Below are positions 12,901 to 25,899 of a DNA stretch of 64,000 nucleotides, piece after piece. The notes under the pieces were generated by a model that searched no databases, was not told where the DNA came from, and was given only the letters and a program-made list of their open reading frames with translations. The stretch spans positions 11,071,425 to 11,135,424 of the forward strand of contig NC_060108.1 of the NCBI RefSeq assembly GCF_021155765.1. Reading direction: 5' to 3'. The first letter of the stretch is position 1, and the number at the start of each line of letters is the position of its first letter. The position numbers and the translations under genes were made by a program. This DNA is from Diprion similis. Lineage: Eukaryota > Arthropoda > Insecta > Hymenoptera > Diprionidae.

Positions 12901-15529
12901 GAATTGACAATTAGAGAACAGTTTTTTCAGCCATAACAGTGGCGCATATGATAATTCTGCAGGTTGATCCAAACTCCTTGCCAACTCAGCCAAAAAACTG
13001 TGGCTAGAGTTACAGTATCTTGTTGATATAGCCGTAAACAAATGTTTTTTTCTCGATAATTACCACGTTTTTATCTTCTACGCTTAATGAGAAGAATCAA
13101 ATGAAACAACCGTTTTATCACATTTTTTACCACAGAAAATTTCTTCGAATAAATCTCTACTCAAGTTCTGGCATTAATTACTGGCTGGAATTGGCTGGAA
13201 AAAATAGTTTCCGATCATCCAACAAATATGAAGTGTTCAGATAATGGCCAAAGCTTTCGATTTACTTTCCTTCTATATCTCTGCCGATCAATGGACAAGA
13301 ACAAAGATATAAAACCGTTTTTTTTTTACTTCGTTCGTTGCGACGACATCATTGCATATCCAGGCGTACCTACTGTTACCGCTATTTCAAGACAAAACAT
13401 ACGAGTATAGCATAAAAATATTTTGAATGATCAAAGTACGGCGATAAATTTTTTTTTTTTTTTTTTTCCTAGTATTTAACGGTGCCGATATTTCTTTTTT
13501 ATACATACATTTCTTTTTCACAGACATCGGTAAGATAGAATAATAAACATATCGCCAAGTTTTTGCCGCAGAATGAAGAAGCTCGTTATAAACAATCATT
13601 GCTGGAATATATTCCATTGCGTGCTCGTGGTCTGTCTGGATTTTATCGTTTTCCCCCTTTTTTCACTTTACGCTTGCTGGATATCATGACGTCACGATGG
13701 CTGAAAATTTCATTTCACAACTGATGATGTATTGACAAAAGGCCGTTCGGTCCGTTTGCGCTTCGAGACTGAGAATCGATGTCGTTTAATAATCGCGTGC
13801 GTCAAACGCACACAGTCCGACGTAAAACGTATAAGCATGACGCACATGCCACCGATTCTTCCTCACTTGGAAAATTGGTTCATTTACCTTGCATTGTATC
13901 ACCTCGTGTTTCATTTTGCCATATTAAACGATCTATATCTAGTTTTCCGAAGAAGTAAATCTGGGGATTTTTTTAGGGATCTTGACAATTTTAATGCTCA
14001 TATTTGAAATTGTTTAAAAACATGAATATTTCATATTCAGATGAGATATTCACAAAACTGTTTCCGAAGATTAATCTTCACTAATGAATGATGCAAATCG
14101 AAGGTTTTCTAATGAGAAATACGTCGCAAATAATTCGGAAACATGTAAATTAAATCGCATGGAGGTACGTGATCTGCAATGGATTAACTGATACGTGCAA
14201 AACAGGTGAACGGAAACTGACAGGTGTCAGTGCGTTTGAAATTGTTTTGTGCATAATTTTTCGGTGAATCGTTTGGAAACTATATGTTTGAGTTACATTT
14301 ACGATAAATTAAACAGACACAATTGATGTATCTATACTTAATTTCTAATAATACCTACAAATTTTATCCAGAAAGAAAGTACGTTGTAATGAGGCTATTT
14401 TTACACCCAAAGTTTGGATTCATGAATCAGGTACAATTATATGTCTGGTTCAGCTATATAATTTCAGATCCATTTCAGGATTCAGGATGAGAACAAATTA
14501 TTTACGAGTAGGGTATAAATTATATTTCTCTTTAGAAGAATAAAATAAGAAGAGCAGAAAATTTCATACATATTGCTTACATGTATAATTGTTTATAGTA
14601 GTTCGCAGAATTGTTGTCGCACAAAAACTAATCATAAGAAATCATTCGATACTATAATTTATATGGAAGAATATTTTTTCGCGAAGTCTGAAATGAGATT
14701 AAACTTGTTTTTGGTGTAATTACGTCAGTTGGGCACGTGGGTAATTGTTACGGTTATTAATTCACGAATTTCATTTCCGATGTCACTATATGTTCAACTT
14801 TACAGAAAGACATCTTTGTATTAAGATAATTTTATTCTGAAAAAATTATACAAACTGTGGAGAAAATTCTGGTTTTACTAATATGATTTTTACAAACAAA
14901 ACATAATTATTCATTGACAAATACGGGTTCCTGTAACCGGAACAAAAATATTTTATTTCCGATTCGAGTATAACTTTTGAAAAGGAAGTAGTAATGTATT
15001 CAAAACTTATTTTGAATCCAAACCATAAAGACATTTCTGAAAATTTTACGACACAAAAAAAGGTTCAAGCATGCAAATTCTCTGACACTTCTATCGATAA
15101 TAGTCTGGCAAACGTGGCTTATGGATCTTATGTAGATGATATGAATGTTTTAGGTTAAGCATAACTCGAGCAGTTTATATGTAAGTCATCTGGACTGGTT
15201 TGTAAACTTTTATCGTCAACTGACTACCACGAGTCATCAAAACAACATAACTTTATTTCATTCAGTCAGTTGGCACCCCTGACTAGCGAACACAAATATT
15301 GTCGTGGTACGATCTCGCTGACCAATGAAGTTGAATTGTATTAATTATTCAGCGCATGCGCGTCACTCAGTGTCCTAAGTTTACCGTTTTTCTCTCTACA
15401 TAACACCTGCAGAAAATACGACTATTCCCAAATTTGAAATTTCTTGTAGAAATGTCGCCCAAATTCGCCTACACACATAATTGATTTGGAAAGACTGATA
15501 AAAATAAATATATGTACTTCTTGTTGCAG
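9944..15529 (+). other. Probable intron and upstream region of the kinase gene
   Basis: No certain coding exon. The candidate small exon 10195/10200-10237 is described with the promoter. A GC-richer block at about 11020-11560 has open frames on both strands but no recognisable domain and may be regulatory. A TGACGTCA lies at 13687-13694 and an NRF1-like GCGCATGCGC near 15352, followed by TCAGTG, which could mark a second start site close to the kinase exon. Confidence 0.35.
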
Positions 15530-16693
15530 ATGAAGCTTCACGAAAAAAAAGAGTCGGGCATTCACCGCGTGCAGGAAGTCGCCCTCGAAGACTTGGACCT
15601 CACGAAGGAGTATAACGTGGAGAAGACGTTGGGTGAGGGCAGCTTCGCGAAGGTGCTTCTGGCAAGGCACAAGCGAACGCAAACCCGGGTGGTGCTAAAA
15701 GCTGTGCACCAGGAGTTAACGTCGGAGAAGGACTTCTACAGGGAATTCCACTATTCGTACCACCTGAGTCCACACCCGAACATCCTGAGCTCATACGCAG
15801 TGGCCTTCAGGGCGGAAAACTGCTACGTCTTCGCCCAGGAGTACGCGCCGTTTGGTGACCTCTCGGGGAACGTCAAGGCTGGAGGGCTGTCCGAGGATGT
15901 GAGCAAAAGAATCGGAGGTCAGCTGGCCTCGGCGCTTGATTTTTTACACTCCAAACAGCTGGCACACCGCGACGTGAAGCTGGAGAACGTCCTGGTCTTC
16001 ACGCACGACATGTCGAAGATAAAACTCTGCGACTTTGGGTGCACCAAGAAGGAGGGAACCCTGGTGAACAGGATACGATGCACGTGGGTGCCGTTTCTAC
16101 CACCGGAAGTCTACGAGGTGATAAAGAACGAGCGATACACCTGCAAGCGTAGCGCCGACTGCTGGCAGTTTGGGATCGTGCTCTTCGTCTGCCTGACCGG
16201 AAACCCTCCCTGGCAGAGCGCTGACCTGATCCAGGACCCCGACTACTCGGCCTTCCAACGTTGGCTCAAGCGAAGGACGACCAAGATCCCCGCCATGTTC
16301 AGGCGGTTCACGCCCCGGTTGCTCCGGTACTTTAGGCGGACATTCGAACACAAGCCAGAGAAGCGAGCGAACATCACCGAGATCAACAAGTACCTGAAGG
16401 ACTCCTGGTGCGTCAACAAACTCAGCCATAGCGCCACCTCCACCTCCGTCGACGTCAGCGAAAGCCTCGCGAGGCGAGGCGACAGTCTGCTTTACCTGGA
16501 CACGCTCGTCGACGACAAAAACAACGTCGACGAGAACAAGAACAAACTGAAGAAGCTGCTCAACAGCTACGGCCTCGAGACCACCGTTGACCAGAAGGTC
16601 GTTACCAAACGGATCTGGGAATGGGTCATGCAGTGCGACTCCAACATCGGTGAGCCCGGGCTGATCGGCGGACTGAACTCCGAGCCCATGTGA
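15530..16693 (+). CDS. mnp: Serine/threonine kinase, SBK1 / meng-po family
   Basis: A single exon encodes 387 residues. The glycine loop GEGSFAKV is at 35-42, the ATP lysine in VVLK at 57, the catalytic loop HRDVKLEN at 146-153 and DFG at 168-170. PPEV at 191-194 replaces the usual APE motif, and CWQFGIVLFVCLTGNPPW at 211-228 is typical of the SBK family, known in flies as meng-po. The exon starts right after a splice acceptor (TTGTTGCAG|ATGAAG), so this ATG is chosen; an in-frame ATG at 15512 would only be used in unspliced RNA. The exon is much GC-richer than its surroundings. The stop is TGA at 16691-16693, but the same frame stays open for 65 more coding-like codons, and a consensus donor GTGAGT (16690-16695) overlaps the stop. 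The natural C-terminus is therefore uncertain. Family assignment is from remembered motifs, not a search. Confidence 0.88.
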   Translation: MKLHEKKESGIHRVQEVALEDLDLTKEYNVEKTLGEGSFAKVLLARHKRTQTRVVLKAVHQELTSEKDFYREFHYSYHLSPHPNILSSYAVAFRAENCYVFAQEYAPFGDLSGNVKAGGLSEDVSKRIGGQLASALDFLHSKQLAHRDVKLENVLVFTHDMSKIKLCDFGCTKKEGTLVNRIRCTWVPFLPPEVYEVIKNERYTCKRSADCWQFGIVLFVCLTGNPPWQSADLIQDPDYSAFQRWLKRRTTKIPAMFRRFTPRLLRYFRRTFEHKPEKRANITEINKYLKDSWCVNKLSHSATSTSVDVSESLARRGDSLLYLDTLVDDKNNVDENKNKLKKLLNSYGLETTVDQKVVTKRIWEWVMQCDSNIGEPGLIGGLNSEPM

Positions 16694-16891
16694 GTGCTGG
16701 CTAGGCCATCGAGATCGGTCAGCGAACCCAGCCTCAGGGTTGACGCGAAGGTACCTGTGGTCGAGTCGATTCGAGACATGCACGAATGGCAGAGATTCGT
16801 TGCTGCCAGTCTGGGCAGAGCGAAGATCAAGTGCCAGAAGTCCGTCGAGGAGTATCAGAGCACAATTGCTCCAGTGAATTCGTCGCGATAG
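16694..16891 (+). CDS. mnp: In-frame C-terminal extension of the kinase behind TGA
   Basis: Directly after the TGA, in the same frame, 65 codons run to a TAG at 16889-16891. The codons keep the G/C-ending bias of the kinase exon, and the peptide (RSVSEPSLRVDAKVPVVES, then RDMHEWQRFVAASLGRAK) reads like protein. It could be reached by stop-codon readthrough, or by removal of a 48-base intron from GTGAGT at 16690 to CTCAG at 16737, which keeps the frame and deletes the stop. A sequencing error or a new mutation in this individual would also explain it. Confidence 0.5.
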   Translation: MLARPSRSVSEPSLRVDAKVPVVESIRDMHEWQRFVAASLGRAKIKCQKSVEEYQSTIAPVNSSR

Positions 16892-17216
16892 AACTTGGTA
16901 CAGATGTAGTATTTAACCGCTGTCAATTATGCGTGGTAGGGGACGAGTTAGTAGTCTATTACTACAGCTTGATAGTTACGATCGATTAGAATTGCTGGGT
17001 TGGCGAACGTGCCGCGAGTGATTCGAGGTGATCCGAATTGGGTCGAACCATGAGTGGCACGTGGGATACGAGTGACACGCTCAAGTATGAGTGAATTTTC
17101 GATTTTCCGGCTTCTGGACGAAATGAAATCATGACTAAACTGTTCTTGCCATCATTCCGTTTAGCATGAAAAAACACTCCATAGCCGGTGAGGTATGGAA
17201 ATAATCTTATCTTCGA

Positions 17217-17222
17217 AATAAA
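17217..17222 (+). terminator. Poly(A) signal after the kinase
   Basis: AATAAA at 17217-17222 is about 330 bases beyond the TAG at 16889. Further AATAAA hexamers (near 17477, 17797 and 19521) allow longer 3' UTRs; the AT-rich stretch up to 19.5 kb holds several TGTATATA Pumilio-like sites (for example near 18531). Confidence 0.45.
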
Positions 17223-18955
17223 ATCGCTAGTGTGTTAACGGCAGCCATATTGTTTCATCTATGAGCTTCGAAATTCATTGATAAAAGATTTGAGAAACAT
17301 TGCTTTTCATCTTGTTAGCCAAATTTTTACCAAACGCTGAATATTCGAACCTGATAAATTCAAGGTAATGTCAGTAATTATGATGTGCCACCATTTTGTA
17401 ATTACGATTGATGAGTTAACGGGAGTTTTTTGGTAGCTGCGGTCGTTCGCCAAACTATGCATCTTTGAAAAACGAAATAAAAACGTAGATGCGTGAATGA
17501 CGGTTTGATGATACGGGTAGAATTTCACCAAAGTTCAATTATACTTTTAAAATTATTGTACATAGATATTCTGAACTTGGTTAACTCTACGTCGGATGAT
17601 GATGTCATGTCACGCGTGATTCGTCTTGTAACTCCGCGATGAGAATGATAATTACTTTGAATGAAATGATGGGAAAATTCGCAGTTTTCCTCATGTATGT
17701 TTTACTTCCTCGGCCGAATGAACAAACAAGTATTTTTGTCAATGTATTAAAAGTCCGGCGTCTAAGGAGCGCTATCCATGTCGGACTGATAGAGACAATA
17801 AATAACATTTCCATGAAATTTACTTGCTAAGATGATAATAGATATTAATGATAACATTGATAGCCGTCTTGATATAATATAACATTAACAAATATAGTGA
17901 CAGCAATGATAATAATCATCGCGTTAGTGTACAGACATATTTGTTGTAGTAGCGATATCCTATTAGAAATCGTTTAATCATCAACAATCGGAGTTTTGAC
18001 AAATAGAGCAACAATTTTCGACATGCAAATGCAAATGCATCATGGAGTGAAAAATTAAAGAAGATCAATATATTTTCCATTTGATTTTTTTATAAAAAAT
18101 ATACCCTCTCAAATTGACGGTGACTCATACACGTACATGACTCTAAAACTAATACAGTACACGATGATTTAGAAGCCATGATACACGTTAACCACTGAAA
18201 ACAGAGTATTACTATATAACTATGCGAGTAGCGCATTCATATAGGAAAAGTGTCTAATAGAGCCAAATGTGGCAGAAAAAGGAGCCAAAAAAAAATTATT
18301 TGGTAACTGCATCAAGTGCGATAGATTGAGGCGTGCATTTATAGCTAAAAAAAAAAAAATGGCGATTTCCTCGCCTTATATATTCTTGTAGTAATTTACG
18401 ATGCCCTTAGAAATTAGGCAATATATATATATAACACATGTATATTCATGTACGATATATACAGCATGTATACATATATGTATAGAATATAGACATATGC
18501 AATAGCGTGTATATTACATATTTATATACATGTATATAAATGATATATGTTTAGGAGTAATATAAGTTTACAAAGTGATGTACATATTTAATTCTGAACT
18601 ATAAATTATTGATACGCGAGTGTATGAATACGTACACGTATATAAAGACAGTGATTAATGAAATTCAGGAACCTTATCGCATTTATTGATGAAAATTTGA
18701 TGTGCATATGTATAGATGCAATAGTCAAACGTTAGATAACGAGTTATCTTCACGGAAAAAAACGTAAGCTTCAATAATGTCCTCGGACTATTTTTATATA
18801 CGTATATCGTATTTCATGCAGTATATATGTGAAGTGTGTGAGATATGCGTACCTATTAATTTCTTTCTTCGGTCGAGTGAAGTTGAATTCTGGTACACTT
18901 GCGGATTGAATGAGATTCTAATTACGTATTTTAATGAGACTAGCTGATAGCGGAA

Positions 18956-18958
<3 letters not shown>

Positions 18959-19010
<52 letters not shown>
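18959..19010. repeat. (TA)n microsatellite
   Basis: About 26 uninterrupted TA units. The Tyr-Ile reading frame over it is an artefact of the repeat. Confidence 0.95.
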
Positions 19011-19012
<2 letters not shown>

Positions 19013-19105
19013 TATATGATACATACATATGCACTTGCAGCGAGGAAGTGGATTATTTGTAGTTGTAGCGGTAATTTAATTGACCATTATTGTTTATTCA
19101 TAATT

Positions 19106-19139
19106 CGTTCATTCATTCATTCATTCATTCATTCATTCA
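19106..19139. repeat. (ATTC)n microsatellite
   Basis: About eight tandem CATT units, directly downstream of the TA repeat. Confidence 0.9.
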
Positions 19140-20099
19140 ATATTGATCGATTTCTCGCTGTGAGAAACGTAGGAATAAATCGAATTCGCAACTGGCACGT
19201 TTCTATATTTATACGTTTATATAGAAGCGAAATGAACATATGTTTAGATACTTTGTGTATAATATTGTTTGATAAAATCAGATATTAAAAAGAGATGAAA
19301 AGCTGGTTGCCATCCGACGACTTGGCCTTACCCTAAAACCATAAGTAAGATAATGCACTGTATGTGACGATAAACTATTAAACGAGATTAGTGGTCTGAC
19401 GATGTTTTGGGCTTAGTTCAATTGAAAATATCTACGTGAAAACATACGTACGTACGAATAATTTGACGGCGGGTAAACATGTACGCATATTTGGTTTTGA
19501 TTGTTTTTGTATATAATTGAAATAAACGTTAATATTGTATAACGGAAATGCTTAGAACACCATGTATCCACATTTTCATTTTTCTCTTTCTATAGCCTAG
19601 TCTGAAATGCATTCAGTCGCAAAAAGTATTCATTAAAAGAATTCACTAAAGAACACTTCGTTTATCCATTTGAAATGCGGCTGCGAAATCGTTAGATAAA
19701 TTCATTATTTTGCTAAGGTTTTTTGCAAAACTTTATGAAATTTGCTCGCACAGATCGAATTTCATCGACTAGCTGCGGCATTTTTACCGCATCAGTTATG
19801 TGTAGTGACATTTGACTCCGTCAGGAATGAATCCTCTTAAATCTGGCCACTTAACATAGTATTTTAGTCCAAAATATATTTGTACCAACAACTTCGTTTT
19901 CAAAAACTGCTCCCAAGTTCAAGATTTCCTAAATTTTATGCAATTTGATATGATATACGTTAAACCATCATAAGTCTCAAAGCAGTTCCTTGTGCCGAAT
20001 GATCTTCCTTATCATTCGAGAGTAAAATCGCATCCACCAAATTAACAAACAACAATGTTTTAAAATTCATTGAGCTGGAGAAAAAAAGTTACAGCTCCC

Positions 20100-20345
20100 T
20101 AGCGCCTCGTCACAGCGTGGGTGCAGAAATAATTAGGGTGCCAAGGCAAGAACCACTTGAACGGCTTCCGTCGCGGAGGGTTGTTGGTGGGGGTGGAGCC
20201 GGACCCTGGGGATGCCTGGGGAAAGTCTCGTCACCATGACGACGCAGCCTGGATACCCGGGACCCCGGCAAGCGGCGCAACCACCCATGAGAATCCGACT
20301 TCACCCGGGGCGACGCGAAAAGTCATTTCCGGCTTCAGGTGTGGA
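20100..20345. other. GC-rich island, function unknown
   Basis: A sharp GC-rich block of about 245 bp inside AT-rich DNA, open in frames on both strands (Pro/Arg/Gly-rich). No domain, start context or splice pattern supports coding. A conserved non-coding element or enhancer is the more likely reading. Confidence 0.35.
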
Positions 20346-23300
20346 TAGGGCCAATTTTACCCGTGCTGCATGGATTACTCCATGAATTTCGAGTCGAAGA
20401 ATTTACCATGGATTTAGTTTTCAGACCTTGGAGGCGAGAATCTATTGAATACGAATGAATTTTGCTATATTTCTTATGGGATTTGGATAATTCATACAGA
20501 TTTTTCCCTGTGGATGGATTTGATTCTGATTAAATCTAAGCAATCGTGTATTACAGCGACTCGAAGTTTAAGATTATTTGTTCATTCAGTTCTTAATAAT
20601 TAGAGTAAATTCATTTCTATCGATTTTTTTTCTGATCGATGAAATTTTTTGCTTGTTATTTTTATCAATCTAGACGTAGTTATTTATCTTTGAAGTATAT
20701 TTATGCAACCGAGCTTGATTTCAAATCAATGATGAAATCATCCGAAAATAAATGGAATCGAAGTTGTAGCGAATTACGGTACTTTTTATTTTTGTTTTTA
20801 TATGTACCTACGAGATTGATTAATTGCAGATAATAATAAGTACAGTCTTGAATGTGAGTAACCTTCGGAACCTTATGGTTGGAGCATGGAAAAAAATGGC
20901 AGGTCAAATCTTTATTTTTGACTTTGAATGATTTTGTGACTTGTGACAAACAAAAAAAAATTGAGTTGGAACGTCGGAAACTTTTTTATTAATTTTCCTC
21001 GTTTTTTTCAAAAAATGTCGGCAGAGTGAGTCAGGTTTCATACAGAAAATTTGATGTGCTCTTTCACAGTCTATTATAACGTCTTACAGACAATTCAGTG
21101 TTCGATTTTCACACCATCCGCTGTTTACGGTTGAATATCTCCTTCAAGGCAGGACGCCCAAACGTTCTTGGCGGTGATCCAACTAAAAAATTCCCGCAAA
21201 GGGATAACGAATCGTTTCTCATAGCTCCTGTATAAAAAATAATGCCCTAATACAACTTACAATTTGATAAACATGATCGCGAAATTAATTTCCAAATACC
21301 TGAAAACGCGGACTGCTTCATTAAAAATTATATCCTTCGCTTTTCTCTGAATTGTGCTGAAGCACTTCTGGAGAAAAATCCCACGCAATCTGTAATTGAT
21401 AACCAATTTGTTCGCAGTATTATAAACCGAAATAGCCGGCATTGTGAGTATAAAAATACATCGATATAGTTTCGTCGGATACAGAGAGCATAAAACAGCT
21501 GAAACAATCCAGTTCACAGACAAACCTGTTAGAGCCAAACATATTTTCAGCGAAAATTAGGTTCAATCTCGTCCCACGTCGAATAGCAGAATTGACTTTC
21601 ACCCTGAATTACACGTTTCGTTGAATTGAAGATCACAGTGATCGTCGCAGTCAAACCGTACTTGACGAAAACCGTGTGCTCCTGTAGTGGAATCTACGTT
21701 CTCCCTTGGGAAGGACGATCAGTGACCTGCAATAAACGGTCTGTGACGTTAGTGGAATCTGGTGGACACATTCGAAGTTTACAGACATCAGACAGGCTCT
21801 TATAGCTGCACCGTGAATCGCTATAGACACTAAAGAGGACAGAGAGAAGAGCTGCAAAGAATCCCATCAAATAACGTCAGTCCCGTCAAATTTGACATAC
21901 TTATTACTTATACTTATACTTGTACCACGATATCATCGCATTTCTCATTCCCTCGAGCTCGATGGCGACTCGCATCAATTCAAAATATCTTTCATGCCCG
22001 GGTGGCAGCGATGGTACTGATTTTACAGCACTTGGAGACACGCTTTTCGCGAAGCACGTCTCTTCGAGCTATTGAAGAACCTTATTCTCCAACTCATAGT
22101 TTTGCAAATTACGATTTGATGCACTCAGTTACAGATATAAGTTTTGATGAAGTCGTAATAATTTTATTTTCTGATTTACATTCACTTCCATCTAGTATCC
22201 CTTATTTGTTCCAAATACAATGCCTTCAATTCAACAATTTCGATTTAGCCGGTTCGTCAAAAGGATTTAGTCAAGTGAATTCCTTGATTCAACAAAAGCC
22301 CTTCTTGTCGCGAACGAGTAAATTATTGACTAGTGAACCGTTTCGTGTGTTTCCGAAATTGAGTCAACTAAACAGAATTTCATTTGAAGTTTATGCATTG
22401 ATCCACCAAGTCGCTTGCTCGTTGGCAGAACAATTAGGTACATGAAGTAAGATAAGTACATGAATTCATCAAGCTAGCCAACAAATAATTCACATCGATT
22501 GAATGCCATACTTTGTTCATCTAACTGGAGTCTGTGACTACTTTGTCTACGAGGTAAACGAAACACTACATGCTTTGAAACAAGTAGATAATCTATTCAT
22601 CAAACATCAGTATGCTAGTACCAGAAACGGCCACTAGGTGGTGAACTTTCTCGCTACGGAAGTAGCTTCAGAGATTGTTATAAGACCGGGTAGTCGTATG
22701 CGAAGCCAGATACGGATACGTGATCTATGATTATTATCAAGCCTTTTACGAACGAAGGTGGCACTTTAAGGAGTTTCGATTAATCGAATTTGACAAGACT
22801 GCAATTAAACAAAAACTGTTGACCCTCTTTAAATTTATTCTTTTATGTATACATCAACAAGTTTTCGAGTTTTATTTCTTCAACGCCGAGTGAAACCCCC
22901 AAATCTTGAGTCACCAGAATTATGAATGGTATCATACGAAGAATACATTATGTGTGCTGGAATTATTTTTATTTTCAGTCAATTCAAAAGATTCTTGTAA
23001 CAACAAAATTCATTACCTGAATCAATCATTGAACTCTTGACTCAACAAAACATGAATTAAAACAAGTTTAATTCGTTCTGATACAACAATTTCTTATTCT
23101 TAAAACAAAACGAATGATGTATGCTCAATCAAATTTTCAGTCATTCAAGTAACACATTTCAGTAGTTCACTTTCAGTACTTGACATTCTTCCGTTTAATG
23201 ATATGACGGATACGTTAATTTTTTTAAATCTTCGTAACTCAGCTGGATTTCGTTGTACGGGGTCAATCTTCTAAATGTAAGCGTCTTGTGGAGAGTTGAA

Positions 23301-24860
23301 TTCTTTTGCAAAAATGTTACTAAAACCAAATTCGTGGCTGAATAACGCTTCAAAAGTGACGGGACTCAAAAGTCATTCTTATATAAATATTCGTTTTTAA
23401 AATTATGTAGTGGATTATCTATTGACTTTTCAACAAATATTGAAATGAAAATTTTCTAAATATACTCAATTACCAGAAATCTAATAGATTTTATTCAGTG
23501 AGAATTGGAAAAGTGCTGCAATGAAATCATCGTGCAAACTTGAGTTCACCCATGAGAAATTTCAACGTGCGCTTTATTCCATTTACAAATTTATAACCTA
23601 AAGGCAGCTGGAGGTTTGCGTGAATCGGTTTTCTGGAAGCATTTCTTCTCCCTCTTTTCCTGTACCTTCTTTTTTTCTTTCTTCTTCTTCGTCTTCTTTT
23701 CTTTACTTTTTTGGTGCTTTTTCTTTTGTACTTCTCAACGAGTTTTTTCACGTGATACGTTTTACAGTGTCGTTGATCTTCTCAGTCGTGATTTTACGAG
23801 GAATAACACTGGATTTATGTGTGTATTCACATGACAGCCTTTTGTGGACCCGATGCTCGAATGACGAACACTAGAGCTATGTGAGAGATGAAAATAAAAA
23901 GGCTGGGTTATACTCTTGAACCACACGTGGACGCCACAAAGGTCATTCTCTCAGATGAGATCATAATATTTTTACATTAAAGAGTAAAAAGACCGATATC
24001 CTGAATTAAAGAGTAGAGACAATCTGGAAAATACAAAAATCAGTAAATAAAAACGATATAATTTCATGAGTACCTTAATTCACTGAGAAGTTGAAGTCAA
24101 ATGAGGTTTTCCGAGCATTTAGAAGTCCCTAACTATTTTTTGCGTTTTTAGTTTCTGAATGTTGCGGAATTCAAAACGTCGACCACCATTTTGGATAAGT
24201 GACTCTCCTACTATGCACTTTCCGAATAAACCAGTTTGACTAAAGTTTAAAGCATTCGCTAACAAAGAACATCAATTTGGTGTCCTCTTTCGATTTGGTT
24301 GCAACTTATGTATATTGTATAATAGCCAAAACTAAAAGACACTAAAAGACAGTTTGAAAAGGTGAAAACGACTCCCAAAGATGAACACCCAATGGGGTGC
24401 TTTCTCAATTTTGGATAGAAGCGGTTGATGTATTTAAATAAAACGAATGCTGAAATGTTTCCTTCATCAATGGAAATATTCCAGCGTTGGTTTGATTCAA
24501 ATGCGCCAAATTCATCAAGGAATCATCTTGTTTGGTGCCCACCTTTAGGGGTCGTATTCACCACTTTAAATGGGTTTTACACTCATCAAAATATGTGTCT
24601 ATTAGTTTATAACATTGTCAAACATACATAAGCTGCAACAAATTCGAAGGGAGACACTAAACTGGAGTTCCTTGTAAGTAAACTCAAGTGAACTCCATTT
24701 TCCGATTTTTAAAATGGTTCTTCCATATTCCAACCCTTAGATTCCTAGACTTTCGATTCTGACACATTAATCCAACCCGAATGTAGCTTCGTTCAGTTAT
24801 CGGTGATTTCGGGCTTCTTCTCTTCGTCAATAAATTGGTACACGGTATCGGATCCGGTCC
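20346..24860. other. AT-rich DNA without recognised genes
   Basis: The longest open frame, 22002-22445 (+, 147 codons, begins with GTG), shows no domain and no biased codon use. A pyrimidine-rich tract of about 90 bases lies at 23640-23730. Nothing else was recognised. Confidence 0.4.
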
Positions 24861-24884
24861 AATTCTGAGATGTTGGATTTGTTG

Positions 24885-25270
24885 GATTATGGGGTTGGCA
24901 TTGGGTAGACGGAGCGAGGGGCCGGGGATTTGGCGTGGGCGATGCTGACCCTCGACAAGGTGGTGGGGCATCGACGAAGAAGTAGATGTGGGAAGCGAGG
25001 AAAGCTATTTATAACCTGGAAAGCACGAGGTGCAACCCACCCTCGTCCGGCCAATCGATGGGGTGGAAAACCGCGCAGGCAGCCTCTGGAGATTCGCATC
25101 GGACGGCCACTTGGACTCGGACTCATAGACGAAGACTACGTTGCATGTTGGTAACAGGCGTTGATTAATCTAGCTTCAGACTTCGCGTTTCTCCATGTCA
25201 AGGTCGGCAATTAACACCCCGCAGTGAAATCAGCGGCTGACCTCTGGCTCTGCACCCTTCGAGGGTTGCT
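24885..25270. promoter_or_regulatory. GC-rich island with a MEF2-type site
   Basis: A GC-rich block of nearly 400 bp contains CTATTTATAA near 25006-25015, which fits the MEF2 consensus YTAWWWWTAR. Open frames of 60-79 codons occur on both strands but resemble nothing known. It may be an enhancer; this is inference from composition and one motif. Confidence 0.3.
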
Positions 25271-25899
25271 CGAGGCTTCGGTAATTCAATGAATACCCTT
25301 AACGTTATCGCCTTCGTTGATTCATCTTGAAAAGTTTACACGAGGCCACGAAGACAAAAAAAAAAAAAAAAATTTGTTACAAGTAGGGGTGAAAATTTAA
25401 AGGAAGATCAATAATAATATGTAGAAGGGTTGCGGTATCAAATTTTCAAAAACTCGAATGTCTGTTCTGAAAAGTCTCACTATAGGAAGCCGAAATGTGG
25501 AATCGTCAAAATGAATAAGGATTTAGCAAACCAAATCATAGAATCTTTTTTTTTGTGTATTTTCACTTTTGTATACTTCGAAGAATTACGTAAAATGGGT
25601 TCTTTTTTATGCTTGAAAACTATGGGTTTACGTTTTTATTTTCGTAGTAAAAAATAGACAAACAAATATTTCTATGAGTAAATAAATTATATTACTGTAT
25701 ACTATTACCAATTATATCCAGAATATTACAGTTGTTATTTAAAATATTAAAACAGTGAAATTCTGGTCAATTACAATGTTACAAAGGTCATTCATATAAT
25801 TACTGCCTAACAATCAATATTAAACAACTTGTTCCTCATAAAATACGTATAGCTATGACGTAATGGAGTTCATAATTTTGGTCTGAATATAGAATGAGA

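Larger units (their letters stand above)
17223..20099. other. AT-rich DNA, possible long 3' UTR, no gene seen
   Basis: No protein-coding exon is credible here. The stretch is dominated by TATA/TGTA-rich sequence between 18.4 and 18.9 kb and two microsatellites. It may be extended 3' UTR of the kinase or intergenic DNA. Confidence 0.4.

Noticed and set aside
16097-16783. 228-codon frame on the minus strand across the kinase exon
   Set aside because: It is the antisense shadow of a GC-rich coding exon; the plus strand has all kinase motifs.
18956-19288. 110-codon frame starting in a Tyr-Ile repeat
   Set aside because: Product of the TA and ATTC microsatellites.
22002-22445. 147-codon frame
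   Set aside because: Starts at GTG, no recognisable domain, no splice support and no codon bias; long AT-poor-stop frames of this size can occur by chance in 64 kb.
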